64,000 nucleotides of DNA. Source: Stomoxys calcitrans. Its lineage: Eukaryota; Arthropoda; Insecta; Diptera; Muscidae. This document shows, one piece after another, positions 23,307 to 36,800 of the stretch. The number at the start of each line of letters is the position of its first letter. Positions within the stretch are counted from its first letter, which is position 1. Below the pieces are notes generated by a model, which worked only from the letters and a program-made list of their open reading frames with translations, ran no database searches and was not told the DNA's origin. The translations under genes were made by a program, and so were the position numbers. The stretch covers positions 188,120,075 to 188,184,074 of the forward strand of contig NC_081552.1 in assembly GCF_963082655.1 (NCBI RefSeq). The letters run 5' to 3'.

Positions 23307-24150
23307 TTGGGTTGCCCAAAAAGTAATTGCGGATTTTTCATATAGTCGGCGTTGACAAATTTTTTCACAGCTTGTGACTCTGTAATTGCATTCTTTCTTC
23401 TGTCAGTTATCAGCTGTTACTTTTAGCTTGCTTTAGAAAAAAGTGTAAAAAAAGTAAAGGGTGATTTTTTTGAGGTTAGGATTTTCATGCATTAGTATTT
23501 GACAGATCACGTGGGATTTCAGACATGGTGTCAAAGAGAAAGATGCTCAGTATGCTTTGACATTTCATCATGAATAGACTTACTAACGAGCAACGCTTGC
23601 AAATCATTGAATTTTATTACCAAAATCAGTGTTCGGTTCGAAATGTGTTCAAATTTTGACAAATTTTGTTCAGCGATGAGGCTCATTTCTGGTTGAATGG
23701 CTACGTAAATAAGCAAAATTGCCGCATTTGGAGTGAAGAGCAACCAGAAGCCGTTCAAGAACTGCCCATGCATCCCGAAAAATGCACTGTTTGGTGTGGT
23801 TTGTACGCTGGTGGAATCATTGGACCGTATTTTTTCAAAGATGCTGTTGGACGCAACGTTACGGTGAATGAACACATTTCGAACCGAACACTGATTTTGG
23901 TAATAAAATTCAATGATTTGCAAGCGTTGCTCGTTAGTAAGTCTATTCATGATGAAATGTCAAAGCATACTGAGCATCTTTCTCTTTGACACCATGTCTG
24001 AAATCCCACGTGATCTGTCAAATACTAATGCGTGAAAATCCTAACCTCAAAGAAATCACCCTTTATATTTGATTAAAATTCATTCTAAGTTTTATTAAAA
24101 ATGCATTTACTTTCTTTTAAAAAATCCGCAATTACTTTTTGGGCACCCAA
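23307..24150 (+). mobile_element. Mariner-type MITE carrying a nested 607-bp element
   Basis: Terminal inverted repeats TTGGGTTGCCCAAAAAGTAA and its complement at 24150, after a TA target. Without the inner element it is about 235 bp, matching the intact copy at 53867-54103. It has no transposase and would need one in trans. Confidence 0.85.
23457..24063 (+). mobile_element. Tc1/mariner deletion derivative, 607 bp, 195-bp terminal repeats
   Basis: Flanked by TA. Both 195-bp arms (23457-23651 and 23869-24063) include the start of the transposase ([20 protein letters not shown]), one on each strand. The unique centre encodes [18 protein letters not shown] and [16 protein letters not shown], the block around the second catalytic Asp. 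The DNA-binding middle and the third acidic residue are missing, so it is non-autonomous. Almost identical to 49590-50196. Confidence 0.9.
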
Positions 24151-24569
24151 AATATATATAGACCAAGCACTGCAATATGGGACCCAGATGAAAGGTATTT
24201 AAGATTAGAAAACGTATATGATATTGAACGTATTTGCTGACAGTTGTAATATGGGGCTCAGATAAAAGGTATTTTAGGGTAGAACGCGAATCTGATATAT
24301 ATTTTCAGGGGGATACCTCACCCCTAAACTCCCCTTAAATCAATACAAATATGGGTTTTAATTTGAGTTTAGGGCTAAGTGACTGGGGGACCGCCCCACC
24401 CAACAAAACACCCTTCAATCGGACATACATATTTACCAACCAAGACAGTATGGGGTTCACATGAACAATATTTGGGAGTGGAGCAAGAAATTGGTACCTT
24501 TCTTTCGGGACCACCTTCCTGGGTGTTCAAAAAAAAAAACAGTAACTTAAAATTTCGATTTACAAATAT

Positions 24570-24601
24570 TTTATTACAAATTAAAGCGATTTTTTTTTAT
24601 T
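24570..24601 (-). promoter_or_regulatory. Polyadenylation signals of the EGF/Sushi gene
   Basis: AATAAA occurs on the minus strand at 24601-24596 and again at 24575-24570, in A/T-rich 3' sequence after the stop at 24728. A Helitron copy starts immediately beyond, near 24540, so the transcript probably ends within 24540-24570. Confidence 0.6.
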
Positions 24602-24727
24602 AAATCCTATATTATACAAAATGCAAAAGAAATGATTATTAAAACAAAAAAAAATACATTCTCGTATAAAACTTAAATCTTAGAGATACAGAGTTACTTC
24701 ATGGTTATATTCGAATTTGGCTCTAAC

Positions 24728-24838
24728 CTAAAAATTGCCATACATGGTCCATAATCTGGGCATGGTACGCTGTGACATAAATTGACGGAAGGGATTAATG
24801 CGAACATTCTTGAGTATACAATTCGGTGGCAACTCAAT
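24728..24838 (-). CDS. frac: Exon 10: basic C-terminal tail and stop codon
   Basis: Acceptor CTGTTCCAG, phase 0, 36 codons then TAG at 24730-24728. The peptide starts [17 protein letters not shown] and is rich in Arg, Met and aromatic residues. The frame was found by matching phase to exon 9; it differs from the longest ATG-started frame here, which is a shadow. AATAAA signals lie 127-158 bp downstream, consistent with a terminal exon. Confidence 0.78.
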   Translation of the reverse strand: MELPPNCILKNVRINPFRQFMSQRTMPRLWTMYGNF

Positions 24839-27800
24839 CTGGAACAGAGAGGGAACAACGAAATATGAGTGTAGGAAAAAATCATAAGTTAAGCGAATCT
24901 GGCAGAAGCATTAGTTAAAGCTGGAGTCACTTCAAGGCGTAGGAATGTTTAAGGTCTCCTTTTTATTTAAAGCTTTGCTGCTGCATTTGCTTGTAGTATA
25001 TGCGGATCAGCCATTCGGGCCAAAAGTAACTTACAGATTGGGCACTGGTCACCTTGACGGGCTCTCGTCCAGGACAAACTATAAAGGACTCGTGGCCTGC
25101 CAATAGAGGGGCGCTGATGAGGTTGGGCCTGGGCATGGGAGGAGGTGTTAAGATAGGGGCGCTAAACACCGGACCTGGAACTGGGCGATAGCCGGGTGAT
25201 TTGGTAACAGCAGTCATATGACCACCACTATCGATGTTGTTGGAAATCATTTGAGGGCCAAGGGAAGGAGGAGAGCCTGGAACTGTTTAAAAGCATGTTA
25301 GAAGTAATAATCAATTCTCACACTTGAAACAAAAAACTTACCATTTACATAGATTTTGAATTCACATTTGGCCGAAAGTCCATCGTCATTGGTGGCCTCA
25401 TAGAAGACGGTATGAACACCCAAACCAAAAAGTTCTCCCGGCAGCTAAACCAATTAGTAAAGTTATGAGTAATTAAGAAAAATAAACTATCGGCCTAAAA
25501 CCTACCCTGGATTTGTAGACCTTTTTAAGGGGGCTATATTTGCTGCTGAATCGGGGTTCCTCCCAGGCCACTGAACGATACATTTGATTCTCTCCCATGG
25601 TTACCTCGAACGAGGGCGTACAAAAATCGACTGTGGGTCCATCGGCGTGTCGCACATGAATGACAGTCTTACAACGGGCCTTTCTGCCCGTCATGGGATC
25701 ATGACCACGGAATACCACAACATAGGTGCCTGCACCCAAATGTGCCTGCAAATCCTTAGTCCAGGCTGGCGATGATTCAATGTAGCGATAATCCAAATTT
25801 GTAATGGGCTTCTGCAGGATGATGTGTGTGGTGCGCTCGTTGGGTGCCAGAAACACCGTGGTATTGCGAGGACATTTGATAAAAGGCCGTTGTACACCAA
25901 CACCCATGCCACTACCAGCACCCATGCCATTACCAGCACCCATGCCACCACCTGCACCCATGCCACCACCATATGGTTTGCCTTTGTAACCAAAATCAGG
26001 CAAAGGACGTGCATTAAAGGCTGTTGTAGGCACACCTTTGCCACTGCCTGGCATCATCGGGTAGGAGGAGGTGGGTACTGTTGGCAGTCCCATAGGTGTT
26101 AAACCATTTGATACACCCAAACGCGGCTCAACGGCAGCTGACGCCATTGGCAGGCAATCAAATGTGCCATTATACGACCATTGCTTTTGAGATGTGCAGA
26201 CAGTCTCGGCTGCTCCAACTGGCACATAGCCAGCATGGCACTTGAGATGGCATTGCTCACCCACACTCGTTTTGCCAAAGGTACAAGAGGCGGGTGTGAT
26301 GATACCATGTTGGGGCAAACTCATTTGGGGACATGTCATTGCTGCAATTGAGAAGTGCAATCATGGAGAAGACCCATAAACAACCAATCTTACAAGGGGA
26401 GTATACTTACGCAGACACTGATTTTCATGATTGTCCCATTGGCCGGAGGCATTGCAATGGCGATGAGAGGGTCCCAGAAGTTCAAAGCCGGGATTGCACC
26501 ACACCTTGCAGCGGGTATTATAGAAACGCTTCTTCTTGTGGCGATATTTAGTGCAGTGTATGGCTCCATTGGTGGGAGCCTCCAAGGGCTGGCAATGGTC
26601 ACGCATTTCCTGGAATACCTGGCAGGTTTTTCTGTCGGCTGCAAGACGCTGACCCACAGGGCAACGACACTCGAAGCCGCCGTTGTGATTAATGCACTCA
26701 CCACCCATACAGCCGCCATTATCTAGGGCACATTCATCAATGTCGGCACAATCGCGGCCATTCTCCAGGCGATAGCCCTTGGGGCACAAACATTCGTAGG
26801 AACCATTGGTGTTGCGACATTGGTATTGACATACACCCGGGAGGGAGCATTCATCGATATCCTCACACTGGCTGGGATCCTGGCGACCAAAAGTAAAACC
26901 AGCTGGGCAAATAATGGGACAGGGGTCGCCAGCGTTTAAAGGCTTGGAGCCATCATGGCACAAACACTCAAAGGAACCGGGCAGGTTGTGGCATTTGAAG
27001 GCACAGCCTCCATTGTTGACCGAACACTCATTGACATCCACACAAGTCTTACCATCCAGATCCAAAATCATACCCGGGGGACAGGTGCAACCCTGCTCGC
27101 CATCGCAGGAGTGCGAGCAGCCACCATTGTTCTCAAAGCACATAGAACTGAGGCAAGTCTTTTCATCTTGGGCCAGTTTAAAGCCTTCCGGGCAGGCACA
27201 CAAATAGGATCCCATGGTGTTGTAACAATCATGGCTGCAGCCATGGTCTCCCGAATTGCACTCATCAAAGTCCACACAAGCCGATTGACTTTCACCCAAA
27301 TAATAACCATGGGGACAGGAGCATCTGTAGCTGCCATCCACATTGATGCAGTCATGGGAGCAATCATGTTTACCCACTGCACATTCGTCGATATCCAGAC
27401 AGGTCTTCTCATCGCCGGCCAGTTCGAAGCCTGCCTCACAGGCGCAGGCATAGGAACCTAAAAGATTGACACAGATGAAACTACAATTCGCATAACCATC
27501 GATGAGACACTCATCGATGTCCAAGCAAGCATGACCATTGGATGAAAGCATGAAACCCTGGTGACATGAACATGAATAACTGCCCATGGTGTTCGCGCAC
27601 ACATGCTCGCAGCCGCCATTCGAGAGGCCGCACTCATTGTCGTCCAGACATTGTTGGCCATCGGCATTCAGATGATAGCCTTGGGGACAAGAACACTCCA
27701 CCAGGCCATTGGCCGAGTGGCAGGCATGAGAACAACCGCCATTGTCCCGCAGACAAAGATCGACCAGCAAGCAGGTGCGATTATCAGCCGAAGACAGCAG

Positions 27801-30800
27801 ATATCCGGGGGGACATGAGCATTCGTAGTAACCCGGCAGATTCATGCAAAAATGGGTGCAGCCTCCATTCTCTATGGAGCACTCATCAATGTCGAGGCAC
27901 GATTGCAGACTCAATGACTCCGAAGAGGATGATGATGATGATGATGACGATGGCAATGGCGATGGAAATGAGTATGTGTCTGTGTTGGCGGTGGTGGTGG
28001 TATTATACCTCAGATGATCATGAATTTGTTCGACTACCTCATTGGAGGCAATGGGCGGCAATGGTATGATATTGAGTGATATGCCCAGGGCATAACCCTT
28101 GGGACACAGACATGTAAATGATCCATTGAGATTCTCGCACGTCATCTCCGGCTGACAATTGTGCAAGTTGAGAGCACACTCATCAATGTCGAAGCAATAG
28201 TCCTGCAGAGGACCATTGAGGAACTCAAAGCCTGCATGACATGAACACTTGAACCCACCTGCTACATTGGTACACAATTGATGGCAACCGCCATTGTTCA
28301 CCTGGCATTCATCGATGTCCTGGCAAGACTTGCCATTGGCATCCAGCACGAAGCCCTCTTCGCAAGTGCACTCCCCATTGCCATTGCAAATGTGATCGCA
28401 GCCGTTCTTATTGATGGCACACAAGTCGGACTCCACACAATTCAATTGGGACTCATCCAAGACCAACCCATTGGGACATACGCAACGGAAGCTCTCTCCC
28501 ACAGGCATACATTCATGGGAGCAACGATTTTCATAGCAGGCATCAGTTTGCTCCGCCGAAGAGCAAATGCCATCGGCATTGGGCTCAGCGCCATCGGCAC
28601 ATAGGCAATTGAAGGTTCCCGGATAGTTGACACACTGTAGAATGCCACAAATCTCCTTTTGCACCTCACACTCATTGATATCCACACAATTGTGTTGCTC
28701 ACCATCGGGTAGGAAAAAGCCGTCGGGACATTGACATTGATAGCCTCCCTCTGAATTTTCACACTGATGAGAGCAACTATGCTCTCCCTCCGAACATTCG
28801 TCTATATCCACACAACGATTGCCCTCGTCCCTATAACCAAAGGGACAGTTGCAACGAAAACCAAATTCATTCTGAGCCTCCTCGCAAGTACCGGGAGCAC
28901 AAATGGCAGCTCCATTATTGCGCTGACAACCACTGAGGCTTTGCACACAGGTATAGGCATCGGCCAAGACATGGCCCTCGGGGCAGGAGCACTGAAAACC
29001 TCCGCTTGACAAATCGCCACATTTGTGCGAACAGCGCGTCTTATTCAAGGCAGGATTCTCCAAATCGGCACACGTATCAGCAGCGCAGGTGCGACCATCT
29101 TCGGTTAAATGCATCAGAGGAGGGCAATAGCAGCGGAATGAACCCTGAGTATTCTCACAATAATGGGAGCATATTTTATAGGCAGCTCCATACTCCTCCT
29201 CTTCGGACACTATGGTGCACTCATCCACATCTACGCAGTTCCTTTCGTCCTCAGCCAAATCGTAGCCAGTGGGGCAGGTGCACTCATAGCTGCCCTCAGT
29301 GTTAACACACATCTGACAACCACTTGTGCCCTCGGCACATTCGTCCACATCGACGCACTCGCCGTTAAGGGCTCTAAAGCCAGGTTCGCATTGCAAAGTT
29401 GGTGGAGAAGTTCTTTCGACCTCAGCTTCAGGTTGCTGTTCCACATTCACTTCCACAGATTCCTCGAGTATATTGCCCGGTGTTACACAGCGATAGGAAC
29501 CGGGGGTATTTTCACAGCCATTTTGGCATTCTTGCATCACTTCGGGCAATTCGCATTCGTTGATATCTGAAGAAAATTGGAAAAAGGAAAATAAAATCTT
29601 CAAAATTTAAACTTTATTTAACAAACTTATATGCCCTATGAAAATTCCTATTTAATGGCGCCACCCCCTCATTCTTTTATTTTAACCATTTCCCTTATTC
29701 GAAAAACTGCCCCACCTTACAAACCTTCGCAAGTTTTAAGATTTCCGGCCATACGATGTCCTGGTGGACACAAACAAAATATCCGGCCTATGGAAGACAG
29801 GCAAATGTGCGAACAACCGCCATTACTAAAGGCACATTCACCGGCATCAAGGCACGTGTGATTGTCCGACGATAAGTGGGTGCCGGGCAAATTGTCACAG
29901 CTGCAACGATAGCCAGCCCAAAGATTGTGGCAGGTGTCCTGACACGGACCATGGCCATTACGCAAAAGGCATTCGTCAATGTCTAATTGGCGCGAAGACA
30001 ACACGGCACAAAATGGCCAAGTTGTTAACCAAATTGTGGGCAATTAGCGTTGAGATGACAGTGATAATGGCAGGGGTGATAATGATGGTGTGGACATGTG
30101 GACCATTAAAGGATAATACAGCCGGGCAACCAAAAAAAAAAAAAAAAAAAAATAGAATAAAAAACTGAATAAGAATTTGCCCATAAGTGGAAATGAAGGA
30201 AACGTTGATGATTTCGAAACATACCAATACATGTATTGCCTGTTAACGTATTGATCTGTAGACCACTTGCGCAGTTGCATTTAAAGGAGCCCGGTAAGTT
30301 TTGGCAAAATTGCTCACAGCCACCATTATTGATTTCGCATTCATTTATATCTGCAGAGGAAGAGGGGAGAAGTGATGTATATTAATGTGTGGGACTTTTG
30401 GATCACACCAAAAATGATGACGGCTGAGACACCCATCCGAGAGTCTTATAGGACTGATATCCTCTGATCTGGCACTTGAATCCAAAGAAATAAGTTTTTG
30501 TAAATCTTTTATTGAAATTCTCGAGAAGTTAGAGTTCAATTCGCGGAAACATTAAGAGGTTGTACTGGAAAAGTTTTCTTTTGCCAATTTTTTTTTGTCA
30601 TGTGTTCATTTATTTGAAAAATCCTTCGGTGGTAGTTTCCCCAATGATGTGATCTCTTAAAAATTTTAGGGGACGAAATTGTAGAGGCGAAATTTTTTTA
30701 ATTGTTTTCCAATTAAGTTGAGCTATTGATCCCAAAAATTTTGTTTGATGTTAATGACATTAAAGAATGTCAACGATCCTCCAAACCTTCATGTGATCAT

Positions 30801-33800
30801 GTGAAGATGGGCAATATCGATCTATATCTTGATATAGCCCCCATATAGACCGATCCACCGATTTAGGATCTTAGGCCCATAAAAGCCACATTTACTATCC
30901 GATTTTGCTGAAATTTGGGACAGTGAGTTGTGTTAGGCCCTTCGAACTTCTTCTTAAATTTCGCTGAGATCGATAAAGATTCGCATATAGCTGCCATATA
31001 GACCGATCTGTCGATTTAGGGCCTTGGACCCAAAATTTGGAACAGTGAGTTGCGTTAGGTCACTTGACATTCTTCTTGAATTTGGCCCAGATCGGTTTAG
31101 ATTTGGATATAGCTGCCACACAGACTAATCTCTCGATTCAAGGTTTTGGACTCATAAAAAGAGCATTTATTGTCCGATTTCGCAGAAATTTGGGACAGTA
31201 CGTTGCGTTAGGTCACTCGACATTCTTCTTCAATTTGGCACAGATCGGTTAGATTTGGATATAGCAGCCATATAGACCGATCTGTCGATTTAATGTTTTG
31301 GGCCCGTAAAAGGCGCATTTATTGTCCGATTTCGCCGATATTTGGAACAGTGAGTTGTGTTAAGCCCTTTGATGTCCTCCTTCTATTTGGCCCAGATCGC
31401 TGACGATTTTGATATAGCTGTCATATAGACCGATCCGCCGATTTGGGATCTTGGGCCCATAAAAGCCACATTTATTATCCGATTTTGCTCAAATTTGGGA
31501 CACTGAATTGTGTTAGGCCTCTCGACGTTTTTCTTCAATTTGGTTGCGATCGGTTCAGATTCGGCTATAGCTGCCATATAGACCGATCTGTCGATTTAGG
31601 GTCTTGAACCCATAAAAGACGCATTGATTTCACGATTTCGCAGAAATTCGGGACAGTGAGTTGCGTTAAGTCCTCCGACAACTTTTTGCAATTTGGCTTG
31701 AATCGGTCCACATTTGGATATAGCTACCATATAGACCGATCTCTGGATTAAAGTTTTGGGACTCATAAAAGACGCATTTATTGCCCGTTGTTCCTCAAAA
31801 AAAGGACAGTGGGTTGTGTTAGGTCCTTCGACATCCCTTTTCAATTTGGGCCACATCGGCTCAGATTTGTATATAGCCGCCATATAGACCCATCTCCCTA
31901 TTTAAAGTTTTGTTCCCATAAAAGACACATCTATACTCCTATTTCGCTGAAATTTGACACAGAGGTTTATGCTAGGCTTTTCGACATTCTTGTCCTATAT
32001 GGTTCAGATCAGTCTATATTTATATATGGCTACCAAAAAGACCAATATTTGGTACTTCAAAACTGAACAATAACTTGTACCCATTAGACCACTCAATATC
32101 CGTGTCGAATTCTGTCCAAATCCGACCATATTTCGATAAAGCTGCTATGGGGGCGTTATGAATTTTTGACCGGATTATGACGAAAGGTGGTTTACATATA
32201 TACCCGAGGTGGGGATATCCAAAGTTCCGTCTGGCCGAACCTAGCAGGCTTTTACTTATTTCACATTATTTGACTTCCAAACTGTATAACTTCTAAATGA
32301 ATCATCGGATGTTGACGCATACTGCAGCAAAGTCCTGGTAAGTTGTGCTAGCAATCCAAGTCATGCATCAAAATGAGAATAGAAGCACAGAAGTCTTCGT
32401 AAATTGCAAAATACGAGGCCAATCTACGCCAAAATTTCAAAAAATAAATTCGAATATTCACAAAACAAGACGAGATATTGCAGACCTTAGGCGGATTTTT
32501 TATAGTGTAGGAATTTTGGGTAATATCCACAAAAAAAAAAATTAGACATCGGGCCACAAAAGCAGATTTGGCAGCATAAACGTTTCTTCAAACCGAAGTG
32601 ACCAACTTTAGGGCCTTGCCAGGAGGCACCCAGAACACTTAGGGCACATGTTAATTGCACATGATAACTTTTCAGCTCTAACCATTTCAAAAAGTTGTCT
32701 CTATCCGTTCTCAAATGGCATATTTTTGGTTTTTTCGTGTCCATCCCATTGTGCCACGCCTAATACTCTATTAACGCTGATTGATTATTATTTTTACGAA
32801 GGATCTTTCTTTTAAATACTCCAAGTACTACATCACTTGCTTTTCATCACCTTTCGGAGCCCCACAACAGCACGGGTAGTATTAGGGTATTGCATTGTTT
32901 GACTTTCGTCTGTAGGCAGGTAGCTTTGGTCCTGAACTGTTTCCTCAATCCAATGAGGCATCTGTTAGGCAATACTACCCTTCGTTTTATATCAAAACTT
33001 CTATTGTTTCTTTCGTTTACGGCGGTGTCGGATAGATAAAGTTGGTGTTCTTGTAGTTCCCAACTTTCATAATTATACCCTACACCACAACTGCGGTACA
33101 GGGTATTATAACATAGTGCATTTAATTGTAACACCCAGAAGGAAGAGAGATAGACTCATTGATAAGTATACCGATCGTCTCAGAATCACTGACTCGATTT
33201 AGCTATGTCCGCCTGTCTGTCTGTCCATGTTAATTTGTGTACAAACTACAGGTCGCAGTTATTATCCGATCGTCTTAAAATTTGGTACATGCATGTTTTT
33301 CGGCCTAGAGATTAAGCCTATTGAAATTGAAAACAAGTAAAAAGGTGTTAAGTTCGACCGGGCCGAACCTTGGATACCCACCACCTCGGGTCATAACCTG
33401 GTGAAAAATGATAATTTATGCCCTCATAGCAGCTATAAAGAAATATGGTCCGATTTGGACGAAATTCGACACGGATATTTAGTGGTCTAATACGTACAAG
33501 ACATTGTTCAATTATGGTAGCCATATCCAAATATAGGCCGATCTGAACCATACACGACGCGGATGTCGAAAAGCCTTACATAAAAAAAAAAATAAAAATT
33601 TCAGCGAAATCGGATTATTAAAGTGCCGTTTATGGGGCCAAGACTTTAAATCGAGAAATCAGTTTATATGGCAGCTATATCCAAATCTGAACCGATCTGG
33701 GCCAAATTGAAGAGGGATGTCGAATTTCGGCGACATCGAACAATAAATGCCCCTTTTATGGGCCGAAAACCTTAAATCAAGAGATCGGTCTATATGGCAG

Positions 33801-36800
33801 CTATATTCAAATCTGGACCGATCTGACCTAACTTGAAGAAGAATATCAAAGGGCCTAACACAACGCACTCTCCTGAATTTCGGCGACATCGAACAATAAA
33901 TGCGCCTTTTGCGGGCCCAAAACCTTAAATCGAGAGATCGGTCTGTATGCCAGCTATATCCAAATCTAAACCGATCTGAGCCAAATTAAAGAAGAATGTG
34001 GAAAGGTCTAGGACAACTCACTGTCCCAAATTTCGGCGAAATAAGACAATAAATGCCTCTTTTATGGATCCAAAAGCTTAAGTCGAGAGGCCGGTCTATA
34101 TGGCAGCTATATTCAAATCTGAGCCGATTTGAGCTTAATTGAAGAAGAATGTTGAAGGGCCTAACACAACTCACTTGCCTGAATTTTGGCGACATCGGAC
34201 AATAAATGCGTCCTTTGTGGGCCCAATACCTTAAAGCGAGAGATCGGTCTATATGGCAGCTACATACGAATCTGGACCGATCTGGGCTAAATTGAAGAAG
34301 GATGTCGACTGGCATAACCTAACTCACTGTCTCATATTTCAGCAAAAACGGATAGTAAATGTGGCTATTATGGGCCTAAGACCCTAAATCGGTGGATCGG
34401 TCTATATGGGGGCTATATCGATATAAAGTCAGTTATAGCCCATCTTCGAAGTTAACCTACCTATGGACAAAAAAAAACTGTGCACAGTTTCAGCTCAATA
34501 TCTTTATTTTTAAAACTGTAGCGTGGTTTCAGCAGACGGACAGACAGACGGACGGACGGCCATGGCTTGTCGTCTTAGATTTTTACGACGATTAAGAATA
34601 AATATACCTTATAGGGTCGGAAATGGATATTTCGATGTATTGCAAATGGAATGACAAAAAAAATATACCCATATCCTTCTGTTGTGGGTATAATTTTAAA
34701 AGTCGTGTAAAGGCTTGCTTTCGAAGGTGTAAAGCTTCAAATTTAACTTCACAAATACTTCGTATTGGTGTTGTTGTTGGACAGTTGGAACATGAACATC
34801 CACTAAGGAACAGGATTAAACTTCTCACATATCAATGAGTGCAGTCCAATTCAAATTTAAGCTCATTGATAAGGGCCTCCTTTTTATAGCCGAGTCCGAA
34901 CGGCGTGCCGCAGTGCGACACGTCTTTGGAGAGAAGTTTTACATGGCACAGTACCTCACAAATGTTGCCAGCATTAGGAGGGGAAAACCACCGTTCAAAT
35001 TGGTCCATGTTTTAATATAGCTGTCATATAAACCGATCTTCCGTTTTGTCTTCTTGAGTCTCTAGAGAGCACAATTCTCATTTAAATTAGTTGAAATGTG
35101 CCACGTAGTATAATGTTGTAACTTTCAACAACTGTGGCAGTTATGGTGTAAATTGGTCTTTAACCTAATATAGGTGCCATAGTAACCGATCTCTCGATTG
35201 TACTTTTTGAGGCTCTATTGGGCGCAATTCTTATTCGAATGGGCTGAAATTGTGCACGTGGTGTCTCGCTATGACTTGCAAGGTGTGGTATATTTCTGTT
35301 TATAATCTGATATACCCGCCATATAAACTAATCTTCAGATTTGATTTCCTGAGTCTCTAGTGAACGCAATTCTTATCTGAGTGTACTAATATGTGCACGT
35401 GGTGTTTTGTTACCAGTTGCACTTCTTGAGAGTCTAGTGGGCGCAACTCTTATCCGATTGGGCTGAAATTGTGCACGAGATGTTTCGTTATGACTTTCAA
35501 CGGGTATGGTCTAATTTGGTTCATAACCTGACATAGCTGTCATATAATACAATCTCTCGATACGATTTCTTGAGCCTCTAGTGGACGTATTTGTTATACG
35601 AGTTATATGAAATTGTACACGTTATATTTCGTTATGATATAGTCCATAACCTGATATAGCTGCCATAGTAACCGATCTCTCGATTTTACTTCTTAAAAAA
35701 TACAACCTTAAAAATTTCAGCCAAAGCGGATAAGAATTGCGTCCACAAGAGGCTCATAGTGGACGCAATTCTTATCCGCTTTGGCTGAAATTTTTAAGGT
35801 TGTATTTTTTAAGACTTAAAACTTGATTTAGCTCTTATATATTTGAAAAAGTTATTCAAAGAAATTGTAACATGCGGTTCATGGTGGAGGGTAAATAATA
35901 TTCGGCTCGGCCGAACCTCGCACATTTTTACTTGTTCGTAATTATTTTACCATAGACAAGCGAAAGGTAACACAAATTATTTTCTATGGTATTTTTTTCA
36001 ATTAATTGCGGGTTGGTATGTTCAAGTGATAACGAGATTGGCATCAAAACAATCTCAGCTTGGTATAAAAGCCAATACCTGTGTGGTAATGAATCTAAAA
36101 CCAAACGGTACTTATCGTTTTCTATTTTATCCAAACCAAGATGTATTGTTTTCATTGCTTCACTATCATTACCTTATGACTTGGAAATAACCACGTTTGG
36201 TATCAATTTTTCTATCAATAAAGGCTAGTACATCCGGCGAATCGATGAGATGTAAGCAATGGGCCCTCTGTGGAAAAAGAACTGTAAAAGGTTGTGCATT
36301 GGATAAAGGAATTCTGCAAATTCGACTATTTGCTGGACGACAATTAGGGGAAATACCTTTTCTTGTAAGTGATCTTGGCAAACTTTTTTTGCTTATCCAT
36401 TTTGATTTCGGACCGCCAAGGAAAGTCAAAGTCAGTGGCTGTAAAAACCATTGTATCTAGCACGGCCAGATTGATAACCTTCCTGGACTGCACAGAACGA
36501 AAAATTAATTCTAACGGCATTGATAGTGAGCTTATTCCAAATCTATACCGTATTGTATGGATGATGCAATGCATTACGGTAATGCAGAGGGTATTGTTTT
36601 GATATTAATTCACGGTATTGCATCACTACCAATTCCATTGATGCCTTACGGCATTAATTTTTCTTTCGCTGTAAAGGTGGAAGAAACGCGTACGTGATAA
36701 ATGGGAGGATAAATATATATGGGCGCCATGCCACCTTGAATTTAATATATACAACGAGTCATGATTCAACACCCTCCCCATATAAACGGGGATAAACGTC

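Larger units (their letters stand above)
22676..24540 (+). mobile_element. Helitron copy broken by a SINE and a MITE
   Basis: Pieces at 22680-22787 ('actcaaaaacggctgaactg'), 23107-23306 ('gatatctgaagaggaggcgg') and 24151-24540 ('gggacccagatgaaaggtat') are colinear with the Helitrons at 5253 and 51468. The TC start and CTAG end are not visible. The right side stops close to the polyadenylation region of the EGF/Sushi gene. Confidence 0.75.

Noticed and set aside
23531..23950. 139-residue minus-strand frame starting [11 protein letters not shown]
   Set aside because: It starts in the right-arm inverted repeat and reads antisense through the transposase centre. Only its first 26 codons are meaningful, as a copy of the left arm.
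24963..25034. Read-through C-terminus of exon 9 ending MQQQSFK
   Set aside because: A consensus GTAAGT donor at 25034 and a phase-matched terminal exon at 24838 give a better end; the read-through may be an intron-retention isoform.
26914..29570. Many long plus-strand open frames over 26.3-29.6 kb
   Set aside because: They are antisense or frame-shifted shadows of the cysteine-rich EGF coding exon; the minus-strand frame alone shows domains.
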